Below, piece by piece: positions 34,831 to 47,421 of a stretch of DNA of 64,000 nt (its first letter is position 1; each line of letters starts with the position of its first letter). The translations under genes were made by a program, and so were the position numbers. The stretch spans positions 17,010,581-17,074,580 of the forward strand of contig HG738137.1 of the NCBI GenBank assembly GCA_000499405.2, read 5' to 3'. This DNA comes from Onchocerca volvulus. Taxonomy: Eukaryota; Nematoda; Chromadorea; Rhabditida; Onchocercidae. The notes below the pieces were generated by a model. The model searched no databases and was not told the origin of the DNA. It saw only the letters and a program-made list of their open reading frames with translations.

Positions 34831-35119
34831 TAAAATATCACAAAGCTATGGAAGGATGGCGACCATCAATTATTGAGAAGAAAACAGACTTATTGCAAAT
34901 ATAAGCACTTTAGAAACAATTTAAGAAATCTTGAGAGGACTGTATAACGAAGTATCGAACACTCAACTATTAAACTAACTATTGAAACAAAATTGTTTGT
35001 ATAGATTCTAAAAAGATGAATCGGCAAAATGAAAGAGCTGTATTGCGGTCACTGAATAAACGTTTACATAATTTCTTGAATTACCTAAACTATTTAGATA
35101 ATTGTTTAGGTAACAGAAA

Positions 35120-35833
35120 TGAAATCGATGGTCGCATAAAAGCCGAGCACTATAGCATTTTTGATGCTTCGTTCCCTTTCGAACAGTCAACAATAACTTT
35201 CTCCGAATTGAATAATTTAAAATTGCTAGCAACAAATAGAATAGATCCAATATCAATCGCTAACTAAAGTGTCACAATTAGAAATATTTTTTAAATAGCA
35301 TTAGTATTACAGATTAATTTACTAAATTACATGTTGAAGCATTATGAAAGTATCATTTAGCTATCCTTAACGAGTCCGCCATTTCTTAGAAACAGTTCTC
35401 TAGCCAAGTTACTAAAAAAACTTTTTGCATCATTAACATATAATAGAATGGCAAAATATTTCTAAATTACTGGACAAAGAAATCCAGTATGATGTATTCA
35501 TTTGAAGTGAGTAAACATGTGTTGGTTATATTTAGCTTTTTTTTTTTTACTATAGAAATATTTAATAAAATTTATTTAAATAGTCGCAGATAAATTTAAA
35601 TTCTCCTTCATATATGCGCTACGATACTTTTGCCGAATTTTTCGTATCTCGATGAGAAGTACGTAGCAAAAGCCCGCTCGATGACTATTGAAGGTATCGA
35701 AGCTGCATTTAAGAACAATGTCAGAGTAATCGGTGTTCGCATCATGAAACATTCCCATGGAAGTGCCATATATTCACACGGATCAGCGGAAGTCTTCCGA
35801 TATGCTACTAATACATATTTATCGGCAAATATT
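35120..35833 (-). pseudogene. Receptor pseudogene (third copy)
   Basis: Exon 2 (35833 downward) is nearly identical to the live copies (VLVAYRKTSADPCEY, IERAFATYFSSRYEKFGKS). It loses about 13 bases in TM4, so AVILIIAQ is replaced by VAHI and a stop. Exon 3 text (IGSILFVASNFKLFNSEK) ends in a premature stop after EASKML. Exon 1 is absent at the expected place near 36.6 kb, and I found no exons 4-6. The gene is dead, but exon 2 is much better preserved than its surroundings. Confidence 0.82.
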
Positions 35834-37485
35834 CTACAAGAAAATGGTGGTGAATTCTTCGCAAACATAATAGTAGATAGAAGAAACAGATCAGCACAAT
35901 TGTTATCTTTTGCGACATCTATGATATCTTGTCAGTTTTTTCATTTATACAACATTATTTCATTTTAGTATTGAGACTTAAACGAATAGCTCAGATTAAC
36001 TTAAAACGGAATTCTGTGTTTGTCTTTTAACGAATTCTATTGCATGGAATTGCTGTCTCTGTTGCTGTAAGCTCTGATTTTTACGGAAATTTATCGTGGC
36101 ATCATCTTGGATTTCTTTGTATTTAATTTATGTGAATGCTGAATATTTCGACTTCATTTATTCATTTGAAGTGAGTGAACAAGCGTTGATTACTCATTTA
36201 AATTCCACTATCAAGCATTTGATCAATCAAGCTAATCAGTTTGTGCATACATTCTTCATTTCCATCGATTTTTATTTACTTACGATTTTTAGTTCAATTT
36301 AATACTTAGTCAATTATCTATCCCTTTTTAGCTAGTTGCTTGTTATTATTTGGTTCTTTACTGGCATTTGGATGATTTCTTTGTACTTAATTTGTGTGAT
36401 TTCTGAATAAAATAAATTGGAAATATGATAAAAGGCGATTTTGGCGATTTGATGAGTCTCGTGCGATACGACATTGATTCGTTTCATTAACATGAAAAAA
36501 TAATGTGATAATAAATAATTAAAGATTAAAGTATTTCTATCTTCATATATTTTATTATAATTAATCTCCAAGCTGTCTTCCTGCCTCGCAACAGTAGAGA
36601 GAATTTATAATGAATAAAATCCGAAGATTTTGTAGTCTACTACTCTAGAAATTACAAATAAATGAAATTAGGATCGGTTTTTTTAAATAATTAAAGTTAT
36701 AAATATATGTTTATACCGTATATAAGACAGGATTATTAAGAATTTAATTTTTAAATAAGAGGAAAGAGGATTTGTAAGAATCATAGTTCAAGATAAAATA
36801 CAAATTACAAGTATCATTTCTAAATAATACCTCACTAAATAGCCATTAATGTTGAACTGTATCATTCTTTTCACGAAACTACATAAATATAAAAGTAGAT
36901 CGAAAATATTATGTAGGTGAAGTTTTTTAATTATCGATTAGGCAGGTTTTAAATTACTTTTTAAATAACTGAAAGTATTAATAAAGTTAAGCATAACATT
37001 ATGTCTGATGTACAAATACTTTCGTTGAGGGAATTATAAAAATCATTGCCGTCTTGTTAGTGACAGGATTTTTCTTCAAAAAAGAAAAGTGAGTTTTAAA
37101 ATTATATTTTAAAATTATTACAATTATTTTTTTGAGCATTTGAAAAGCAAATAATTTCATTTCCGGTTGCATTCTTTTTTAACAACGCGACATGCTGGCA
37201 GTCACAATTATATTTCCTTTGATATGATTTACAAATTAGCTTAAGTAAAGATGAAAACATATAATTAAGTTAGACATTATTCATTTCCTTTCTTTTCAGC
37301 ACAGTTATCGAAATTTCATCCAAAATTATCGCAATTCCATAGGTTATATGTATTTAACTAAGATCCTGTCATATTACCTGACAACCATTATCATCATCAC
37401 CGTTATTGCTATTATTTGTCTATTAATTCTAATCCGGTTTTATGTTTTTATTACTTAAATTAAAGAATGATTTTGTGGAGGTAAT

Positions 37486-37487
<2 letters not shown>

Positions 37488-37517
<30 letters not shown>
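37488..37517 (+). repeat. G30 homopolymer
   Basis: Thirty consecutive guanines in an otherwise very AT-rich region, directly before the inverted repeat at 37528-37664. It could fold as a G-quadruplex. The length in the assembly may be inexact. Confidence 0.95.
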
Positions 37518-37518
<1 letters not shown>

Positions 37519-37527
37519 AAGAGCGAT

Positions 37528-37664
37528 AAAAAAAAAAGTAATGTATAAAAGTGTGATATGAACATAAAAATTTTACAAAAAAAAAAGAACAAATATTTAT
37601 CCTCTTTTTTTTTGTAAAATTTTTATGTTTATATCACACTTTTTTATACCTTACTTTTTTTTTT
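37528..37664. repeat. Inverted repeat, about 60-bp arms
   Basis: The left arm (37528-37588) contains GTAATGTATAAAAGTGTGATA and AACATAAAAATTTTAC. The right arm (37603-37664) contains GTAAAATTTTTATGTT, TATCACACTTTTTTATAC and TTAC. The arms are near-perfect complements around a loop of about 15 bases, so a long hairpin is expected. No gene lies in it. A small MITE or replication-slippage product is possible. Confidence 0.9.
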
Positions 37665-39846
37665 ACTGTATATATGTCAGGCATTTTTGAAATAAATATG
37701 CTCTAAAATTTCAACTTTTTGTAAATCATAACGAAAGTTAGAAATAAATCAATTATGGTGCAAAGTTATTTGAAAGAGAACTGAGAAATCATATTTATGT
37801 AACAAAGTTACTACTTATGTCAGAGCAATGTCTATGACAGCAACCAACTATGATGAATGTTAACAGATTAAATTGCAAAAATTTTGTGATTTAATAACAT
37901 TAATTCAATTCAACATCAAATATTCCTTTAAAGTGAATGGCAAGAGCAACAGATTTATAAACCGCTCAAAAAATATGCCCATACAAGAGTGTGTGAGAAA
38001 ATATAAGTAACACCCTAAATATAAAAAAAATCGGATATTTAACATCAAAAAAAAAAAAAAAAGGTTAAAATTCATAATCCTTTTTTGAAAGACTGTGATT
38101 TTTGATCGCTTTCTAAATAAACTGATTTAATAATGAAAGTAAAAGTTTTGTCGAAATTTAAATAAAATAATAAAAATAATTAATAGCAATAATAATTAAA
38201 TTTTACCCAAATTTCTAGTATACTGGAAACCAACTAACTTATAGCTTAATGATGTTAAATCTTTACTTCTTACAATATTAGTAAATAAAAAGTATTATTC
38301 ACTTCCAAACCTGAAAATGGGAATATAAATTCGTAAAAGTAGCCAATTGCAAAAGTTAAACTCAATGACTGAAAAACTATATTACTAAGAATACGAAATA
38401 ATACTATTTCGTATCGTTACAATTTTTGATGATGTAATCGACTATTGGAAAATAGTTACATGCTTTTTCCATCAATCACTCTTAAGACTACCCTTCAATA
38501 ATTAATTCTGCATTTTCAAGATGAAAAAAGAGTAAAATTTTTATATCTTCTAAATAAATAATATAAACACTAAGAACTTCATACTATTCATACTTTCGAC
38601 TATGCTGATCTCAAATTGAAATTTAATTTTTATGCATAGTATTTTTAAATATTTCAGAATGAAATTACATAACATTTCAGTTAAGCTCAGGTTTAGAGAA
38701 TAATATGTAGAAGAAATTCATCAAATAGCATTCTACTTCGCAAAGCAAAATAATAAAGAAAAAATTAAAATCAAATCTCAATAATAAAACATATGAGATA
38801 AATAGTCACAAATAATGCATTGAGATCAAAAAATCCGTGGACTAGGGAATAGCAGAAAAGCCTACGGAGAATACTAATGATTTTCAGATTTAATAATTTG
38901 CTGATAAATTTGTTCTCTTGCACCACTGTCAAATCATATCAATAGCTTATTAACAATTACTTTCTAATCACTTATGTAATCTAATCATTGTTTTTTCCTT
39001 CTAATCAATATGTTCAAATATATTTTCTTCTAATTAATATATTCCTATATATTGTTCATTATGAGACTAAAGAGACTTAAAACATATTTCTTAAATACTA
39101 AAGCTTCTGCTAAAATACAGTTTGAGTATAAGGAAATTCTATTTCATTTCAAAAAATTAAATTTTATACAATTTCTTAACTTATAAACTTAATGTTCTAA
39201 TTCATTTTCCAAATTATTCAAATAATTATATAAAAACAAACTGAAATCAAAAAAAGTAACATGAGCAGAAATACATCTGAAAAAGCTTAAAATTCATTCA
39301 TTCAAAAATAAACCCGTGTCATTTTTCCCGAATAGCTATAGAATGGTAATAGATCGACAGAATTACCGATATTTAGCGTTAAAAAAAAATAAGAAATATA
39401 TATTAACTTCTCAAGGAAATTACTCTGCAAACGATGGTGCATGCATAATTGTTGAATAATTGTATGAATTGTAATTGCTGCAAAACATTTCGATGGGACA
39501 ATTCGTTGCCCACGGATTTTGCTGAAAGCAGAATTTTAGAAAATGATAAAACTTAATAAATAATAAACTTAAAAATGATTTTCGGAAAATGGAAATATAT
39601 AGGCGGTAAATAATTAAAATTACAACAAATCAATAACATTCTAAATAATGCACTGAATAAAATCACAAAAAAAAACTGATCATGGTAGTGAATTACAAAC
39701 AGCCAGAAGAAATTAATTTCTTTAAAACAAAGTAACAAAATAAAATGGTTCAGCAAAAAAGAATGGAGATTATTCTCTCGGGATTATTCAGAAAAGATTT
39801 TGAAGAATAGAGATTAGTCGAGATTATTTCAAACATAATTTGTCAC

Positions 39847-42615
39847 TTATTTTTCGATTAATTCATCGTTTATTTTTCTATAAACATTTTCCATTTGTTT
39901 ATAACATTCCTCAGTTAAACTGTCAATATCGGAATATGCCAGCGGATCGATTGCCGGAAGGATTTCAATTATTACACGACCCCCATAGTTAAATATATAA
40001 TCAGCCTGAAATGAATTCGGAAAATAAGTCTATAATCTATAGTTTTAAGATACAATGGAATTAATATTAATAATAAAATTATTATAAAGAGATATTTCAG
40101 CGAATTGCACAGATTTGACATTAGTAGGAATAATGAAAACAGAATCTAATTCTAAAGCTTAATAAAAAACCTACTTTTCGATAAAATGATTGATATGATG
40201 AAATTACTATTGGGACGATTGGAACCTGCAAAAACAGCCAGAAAATAATTTAAAAAATTGAAAATGCTGTTGTCTGAAAAACTAATATCCGTTCTTTCCC
40301 ACCAAAAATAATAAAAGAATTGACTGATTAAATAGAACTTTATTTAAGGCTTAAAAAAACTATCGATTCTATCAATCCAAAAAAATAAAGAAAAAGAAAA
40401 AAAAAAAATATGACAGGAAAAAGATCATACGTTGATTTCGCGAGCTATAATAAAAGCACCTTTCTTAAATGGGAGCATTGTACCACTCGTATTTCTTGTC
40501 CCTTCCGGAAATATCCATATTTTTCTCTGCAATTACTCATAAAAATAAGTTTCAGCAAAAAAATATTTAAAAAATGAAGTGGACAGATGGATTTCGCTCT
40601 CACAAAACTAATTAGAATTAGTGCTTTCATTTTTCTTGTCCTCATTTACATCTTAGTATTTATTCAAAAAAAAAAAGAAGTGAAAGCAAGATAATGCTTT
40701 CATATCTAACATATCATTGTATTTATATAGACGGAAAACTTGTTAAATAAAGAAGTTATTTCTTTTCTCCTAATCAAGACATTCTCTGAGATCTAGCAAT
40801 AAAAAAACTATGTACAGAAAATGAAATTAATTCGAAGACTTACATGATTTCGCACTGCATTTATTGCTTGCTCGATTGATTTATGCGCATCGACTCTGTT
40901 GAATCTGTTGATGAAAATTGCTTCACACAGATATGCACAAACATTGAAACCGGGCACAAATCTCAAGCTGCTCTTCAATAAAACAACACAATTTTCGGGC
41001 CAAACATGGGTTAAAGCTGAAAAATATGGTTATATGTAACATTTACTCAATTAAAGTTGAAAAAAAATTATTCTTTAAATCGTGAATTTTAAGTTATGAA
41101 AGTTCACTTGCTACTTAATCATAACCTAGTCGAATTATTTGTCGGAAGTATAATTCTAAAATGCTAGTACTATAATACGTTGCCCGACCCCTTAGATTTT
41201 TTAATGATGTCAGTAACTTGAGGTACAAATTATTGCCATATAGCCTATATCGAATAAAATTGCCGGTAATAGCATTGAACATTTCGAATATAACCTGCAA
41301 AAATATGGCTTTTGAAATACGATAAAATGATGTAGTAGGGATTTTTTATTATACCAAATGACTTTTCCGTCAATCAAAACTTCGCTTACTAAATTTAACT
41401 TAAGAATCAAATTTTTATTTTTTTTTTTTATTCTAAGTTCAAGTTTTATCCTAAAATTTCTTTTCATATTTTATTTGTTTAAACAATTTAATCAATTCTA
41501 GGCAAGAAAAAAAAGCAAAAAATTATCAAGCACAAATTATACTTAAAATATCAAGCAAAGTTTGATGATTTGCAATAATAATAAACGGATTATCGACTTC
41601 GATGAAATTCCGGTTGCGTATTTCGTAAGATATACCACACCAAAATGTTAATAATTGAAAAGTGCGAAATGTATGCCTAAAATAATATGATTCAATATTA
41701 AATATATATACATATTTTATATATATATATATATATAGTCAGCACTATCCAGTCATCCAGTCAGTGTACTCTTCAATAATTTTTTGAAAAAAATTCACAA
41801 TATTAGTGTGAAAGATCCACGTCTCCTATGGCCGACTCCATATTTTATTTCATCCTATTAACCGAAAGCAAAGCTTTTTAGACTTTTTTGAAGCTTCAAA
41901 GTCAAGAACCCATTACTATCCAATTGATATCATCATCTTGTCACGATGAGGTGCTCTTATCGAATTTGTCGAAGCAGATATTTTAAATTATTCAAGGGAA
42001 GGAATTCAAATCAACTGACTTTTTTTTTTAATACGTTAAAAATTAAAATTGTATGAATGATTCCTATAAATACATTAAAATTCGCATATTTAAATAGTAA
42101 ACAAAGTAGGGTATTTTTTTGATGAAAGTTTTTTTTTTTTCGATTCCAAAAGATTTTGACATTATTCGAATTATCATGAAATATATCTTATCATCATTCT
42201 AACTGTATTTGGTTCATATGTCTACTAATAATATACTGAACATCATTATTAGTCACAGAAAAGTCTAACTCATACTAAGTATATTATTAGAGGACCAATG
42301 AATCAAGCACAATTAGAATAATGATAAGAAATATTTGATGGTACCGAAATATTTATAAATGTTGGCAATAAATAAATAAAGAAACTTTAGTATGAACAGA
42401 AATCTCAAAAAACAAACTGATATTTACCAGTGATTTTTCGGTGTTCTTCCATTTGGTAATGATAGACAAGTGCCAATTGTTCCAGCTATTATTAGACAAA
42501 TCGCAAAAAGGATTACTTTAAAGTAATACCTGAATTTCAGAGAAGTAATCCACAGAGAAGCAAATGCAATGCATAGAAAAATCAGAATATCCAGGATATT
42601 TAATCCGTCTCTCAT
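39847..42615 (-). CDS. 1-acyl-sn-glycerol-3-phosphate acyltransferase
   Basis: A predicted membrane enzyme that acylates lysophosphatidic acid to phosphatidic acid in phospholipid and triacylglycerol synthesis, probably in the ER. Exons are 42615-42428, 41676-41543, 41016-40844, 40526-40431, 40225-40175 and 40005-39847. Phases close and give 266 aa, normal for AGPAT (C. elegans acl-1/acl-2 type). The N-terminal half has two hydrophobic stretches, then [11 protein letters not shown]. PlsC motifs are NHQTLLD (H100, D105; HX4D), [10 protein letters not shown] (121-130), FPEGTR (171-176) and VPIVP (198-202). The ATG lies three bases after TTATTGCAG, a likely trans-splice acceptor. All introns are GT-AG. 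A 117-173 bp open stretch at 41.1-41.3 kb is intronic. Confidence 0.93.
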
Positions 42616-42618
42616 ATT

Positions 42619-42627
42619 CTGCAATAA
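42619..42627 (-). promoter_or_regulatory. Probable spliced-leader acceptor of the acyltransferase
   Basis: TTATTGCAG ends three bases before the chosen ATG (AATATGAGAGACGG) on the minus strand. This is the usual nematode trans-splice context, and it rules out the ATG nine bases farther upstream as the start. Confidence 0.55.
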
Positions 42628-43239
42628 ATAAATGAAAAAATAAGAATAATATCACTATTCTTTCGATGATAAGCTACGGAACAATGTTAAATATAATTAA
42701 CGGAATTATGTAAGAAAAAAAAAACACATACTGATCAACATGAGTGTTAAACAGATAATTAAAGAAAAAAATCAAATTAAAATCAAAATATCGATCCTGA
42801 TAAAACTGCTAATCAATGATGCAATTATAAATGGATAACAAGTTAATAAATTATCAGATTCATTTGATTGGAAATTTGTTCTTGTTAGTTAATTCAGTTT
42901 TTTCCTCCTTTCTTCTTAATACCAATAATGCTCACTTCAAGGAAATGAAAACTAAATGACAATTTGAATACGAAATAAGTAATTACTGAATATTCTCATG
43001 TTGACTGAATTTTTATAAATCAATTTTACGTCTTAATGATAACTCATTTGGTTTCAAGTCTTAATAATAACTCATTTGGAAAGTATCGTCACTTGGTAAT
43101 AGTAAATACCAAAAATGTGATAGATAGAGATGATACTAATATAATTTATCCAAACTATACACTGAATTCATCATAATAACTTTTCCTTAATTTTACACTT
43201 CTTGATATCTTCTATTTAATTTAACTCTGTTATGTGCTT

Positions 43240-43418
43240 AATATCATCTATGTAAATAAGTGTTCGTTGCGGCTTTTGATTTGACATAACGTTTCAAGTT
43301 CTTCACCGATTGATTTCAAATTTTTAAACAACGCTGCATCTGCGTGTTTTTTTATGAATATACCTACTTATTTTTACTGTTACAACCGTGACGTGAGCGA
43401 CATTTTTATTTATATAGA
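43240..43418 (-). repeat. Helitron-like terminal fragment
   Basis: The minus strand starts at 43418 with TCTATATAAATAAAAATGTCG, then reads ACGTCACGGTTGTAACAG and TGAAATCAATCGGTGAAGAAC. This fits a Helitron 5' end like those at 3361 and 30892. No coding text follows, so it is a truncated or non-autonomous copy. Confidence 0.6.
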
Positions 43419-44360
43419 CTGGCTGGACGTCTATGCTTCGCGTGGCCTAGTACAGCTACTACAAAATAATTAAGAAAAAATTAAAAAAAATATGAACATT
43501 TTATTACTTTCTTCTCTTCACTAATTCATTACTATGACGAGTATCGAGTGGAATTTATTAAAAATTATAGAAATAAGTACATATATACTAATCAATACTG
43601 CATAATAATGAAATACTTGAAAAAAGATGAATAGAAGTACAAAATATAGCGAAAAATTATTCACGATAATTTAAAATATGCAAAATAATGAAATATAATA
43701 TAGTATATCTAATTTTGTCACTTCAACTTTCATCTATAAACGATACTATTACTTCTTTTAAATAAAACTTATTTATTTTAAATACAAGCAAAATTTGTTT
43801 TAAAAAGTTATAGAAAAACATCCTCACATAAAACAAACTGAAAAAAATTAAGGTCATTCAATCACAACAAGTTTCTCCGCAACAATAATCATTCACAATT
43901 GTCAGACTATAACTGTCTCAACCATCAAGTCGTCGGCCAACCGTTAAATATCAGTCGGACCAAGTCGATTATCATGTATTATTAAAAAGTAAACATGGTC
44001 AGTATTATAAAGAAAGATGGAAAGAAGTGATAGGAATGAAAGTGAGGTTGGAGATGTTTGAGTGGTCAAGAGGTTTTTGTAAGTCTCGAATTCTCCTGAA
44101 GACTATGTGAGTGCATGTTATCTCAGTCTAATATTACTTTGGTAATTGGTAATTTTCATCTTTTTTTTCTTCAGTAATAATAAAGATAAACATGAAATTA
44201 ATTAAAAGAACATGAAGATGAAGTGATAATGAATCACTTTTTTTTTTTTCAACAGTAGTGATATTCATTTACGCAAATCATTTGCAAATTCTCATTTGTG
44301 TTATACTATTTGTCCAAGCTGCTGGTCATTGTATTAAAATTCTTGTTTGTTATTAATACT

Positions 44361-44465
44361 ATTTATTCTTATTTATTTATTTCTGTTTATTCTTATTTAT
44401 TTATTTACTTATTCTTATTTATTTATTTACTTATTCTTATTTATTTATTTACTTATTCTTTATTT
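44361..44465. repeat. 22-bp tandem repeat
   Basis: The unit CTTATTTATTTATTTACTTATT occurs about four times in a row with one early variant. It is plain low-complexity satellite DNA. Confidence 0.85.
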
Positions 44466-45091
44466 GTTCTTCAGTAGAAGCAAATAATTAAAAAATCAAA
44501 ATAAGCTGGATGGAAAATCTCGTTATTTTGATCATTAAGATTTTTGCAGTGTGAAAAAATTAAGATTAAAAAAAATTAAGATTTAATGTAATTTTGCAGC
44601 TAATTCAAAGCCCTCTTACTTTATTTTTCGAATGTTGAAATTATCTTTATTACTCGTTACAACTGGATAAAATTTCCGAAATGTAAGAAAATTAGAATTA
44701 GTTGAATTTATTTTACATAATTTCAGGAAATGTAAAAATTAACTGATTTCCGCAGACTACTTTTTTTTCCTTACTTTTTCTATCTGAAAATTCAAAGTCG
44801 CAATTTCGATGCTTATGAAGCTTTTTCATGAATATATCATAATTAAAATTATTAGTTTGTTTTCTATTGTTAAGCTGTAGCTGATTAAATTCCGATATAG
44901 CATTAATTAATGGTTACTTTCATGATGATAATAAACTTTTGTTATTCTCCAACATTTTAGAAAGTTAGTACATGCAGAATTTTGAAAAAGCTTAAGGATA
45001 CTACCATGGATTAATCTTCTGTACTTGACATTTTTTTCAGTTTTCATTTCATTTGCAAGATGAGTTATTGGATTTTCTTGCTTTTTTCTTT

Positions 45092-45093
<2 letters not shown>

Positions 45094-45136
<43 letters not shown>

Positions 45137-45140
45137 CCTT

Positions 45141-45174
<34 letters not shown>
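45094..45174 (+). repeat. Twin poly-T tracts (T43 and T30)
   Basis: Forty-three thymines (45094-45136) and thirty thymines (45145-45174) are separated by CCTTTCAA. The phenylalanine-rich frame over them is meaningless. The tract lengths may be unreliable. Confidence 0.9.
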
Positions 45175-45175
<1 letters not shown>

Positions 45176-45529
45176 TTTTTCTATGCTTTTCTTGTTCCTT
45201 TCAATTGTTTCTTACAAAAATTTCTGGCATTTCTAACCATTTCAATTTTTATAATTACAGAATTTTGATTTTTGCAAATGATCGATAATGTCATCGTTTT
45301 ATATGGTACCACTTAAATTATTCCCAAAAATATCTAGTGCTGCATGTTTGTATGCTTATTTTTCAGTAAACCGTACATTTTCATATTTTCAGTAATAATA
45401 TCATTATTCAAACTCAGACCCGTTTATCAATTATAATTCTACTAATATTCTAACTAGCATAATTTTCTCTTTCTGTTGCATGTTCTATTCGCTTTATTTC
45501 TTCATACATGTTGTGGAATTTTTTGTTGG

Positions 45530-46090
45530 ATCGGTAATCCGTGTGTGTGTTTGACGATCTAGTATGAAGCGAACTCGTATGACGCAAAGTAATATTTAAG
45601 GCGCGCTGGTGTGACACGACGTAGTATTAGTATAATTTATTAATTACAAAGGCGAGAATAATAATAAGTAAAAATAAAGATAAAAAGAATGAAAACGCGT
45701 TGTCGAGTCGTAGGAACTGTCGAAGCTTGAAGAACTGTGAAGGCTGAAGACTGAAGAAGACTGAATTTGTGAGCAATATAGCTAGCTTATATAGTGATAA
45801 GAAGTGGGAGTAATTAAACAGAATTGCAATTTTCTCAAGCTATTACAAAATTATTTCATGAAAAAATTCCTTTAGTACATAGATATGTTAAATGATAAAG
45901 GATGGATTACAATTTTTTTAAGCTGTTCGAAAATATAATACATTTTTTTCTTACAGCATTCCGATAAGCATGATTCGACATGTTAAATGATTATAAGTTA
46001 GATAATGGATTTAACTTTTAACATGTTAACTGATTACAAATTAGATAACAGATTATACTTTCGTCATGGGAAAGTGTTAAAAATTAAAAT
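45530..46090. repeat. LTR-like repeat fragment
   Basis: The patch is less AT-rich (GCGCGCTGGTGTGACACGAC, AAACGCGTTGTCGAGTCG) and ends with two tandem copies of ACATGTTAA-TGATTA-AA-TTAGATAA. The same motif occurs near 21.56 kb in the insertion at 21082-21807, so the two are related. There is no coding capacity. A solo LTR is the best guess. Confidence 0.45.
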
Positions 46091-47421
46091 GAATCACATT
46101 TTCTAGAAAATTCTTATAAATATAATTTTATAACTAATTATAATTTTATAATTATCTTATATTTATAGTTTTTCAAAATAAACATATGGAAAAGGCCTTG
46201 ATTTTTATTTAGTTTTCGCGATTTTCGCGACAATACATGAAAAAATTGTATTTATCATTTTAAAATTGTATTTATCATTGTATTTATTTATATTTATCAT
46301 CAGTATTTATCATTTTGTTTTTATAAGAAAAACAAAAAGATGAGTTAGAATGAAATTTTTGATCAACGATATTATTTTTTTCTCTTCCTTGAGAACTGAG
46401 TTACATAACACTTTTTTCAATATTAATGAGTGATGTGGTTTTTTTTTTTTTTTTTATTTAAATAATAGCCGCTCATGAAAACCATTTTCTCCATTTGCAA
46501 TTGAAAAAAATCGTCGAAATTGATTTTGCTCAAAAATCGATGAAATCGATGAACATAAGATGTTTATTTATATAAATGCAAGTGAAATATTAGACGAAAT
46601 GGCAATATTTATCGTATATTAATTTCATGAACCACTGAAACTATTCAAATGCAGACGAAGAAAGTACATTGATATTAAACTTTCAGAAGAAGTGATAAGA
46701 GTTTTTTCAGTGCAAAAATTTTGAAAATTTTGATGATAAGCGCAGAAAATTTTGCAGTAAATTAGAAATTATAAATAACAACATTAATGAAACAATTTAA
46801 TCAAAATCTTCCTCATATAAGTTTTTTTTTCGTTTTTTCTATTTCAGTGGTTTCACATAATTTTTCCAAAAATTTTTGAATTTTAAATTCTAAGCAACAT
46901 TTGAAGTTATAGTTTAATTCATGAAATTTTATTGGAAATATATTTAGTCTCCAAAAAATGGATATGAAAAATAAAAGTAGCACGAAACTCTGCTGAGAAT
47001 CTGAAAGGTTATCATTTAAAAGGTTTTGTTTTTAATTTGCATCCTTATTCATCAATTTATGTAATAACTGCATAGATTTTTATCGTAAGATATTCCTTTT
47101 GTTCAAGTTAATCAATTCTTACTTTTGTTGCTTTATTTCATGCAATAATTTGTAAGGAGGTATCTAATTAATATGCTAATAAGTTGAAAATATTCGTAAA
47201 TACTAATAAATCTGAATTATTTACTTGTTGTTAATACAAGCTAATTCAAACTAATTCAGGATATCATTAAGTTTGTAGAATTAATAGTTATTACTGATAC
47301 ATTATTGAGGAAAAAACTGATGTAACCTTTAGCTATATAAATGAATAAGAAGAATTGCATAATTCGATCATCATTAGCAAAGTTTCGAGTTTAGATATTT
47401 CTTTCATTTGGAATTTCAAGT

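Larger units (their letters stand above)
34900..39300. repeat. Third, diverged receptor block
   Basis: Collinear with 8.5-12.05 kb and 24.7-27.7 kb. Receptor exon 3 text lies at about 35.12-35.27 kb, exon 2 at 35.62-35.83 kb, intron-1 text at 36.3-36.6 kb and upstream flank at 36.6-39.3 kb (for example GTTACTACTTATGTCAGAGCAA near 37.8 kb). It is clearly older than the other two copies and carries its own insertions, such as the G30 tract and hairpin at 37.5 kb. Confidence 0.75.
43419..47421. other. Long spacer, no gene seen
   Basis: Very AT-rich DNA between the acyltransferase and the collagen gene. It contains a 22-bp tandem repeat near 44.4 kb, poly-T tracts near 45.1 kb and an LTR-like patch at 45.5-46.1 kb. 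I found no exon-like stretch with splice sites. Confidence 0.55.

Noticed and set aside
41100..41300. Open stretch between acyltransferase exons 2 and 3
   Set aside because: Joining exon 2 directly to exon 3 gives the exact family spacing between the HX4D motif and VWPENC; adding this stretch breaks it, so it is intron.
45053..45268. Phenylalanine-rich 71-codon frame
   Set aside because: Translation of poly-T tracts.
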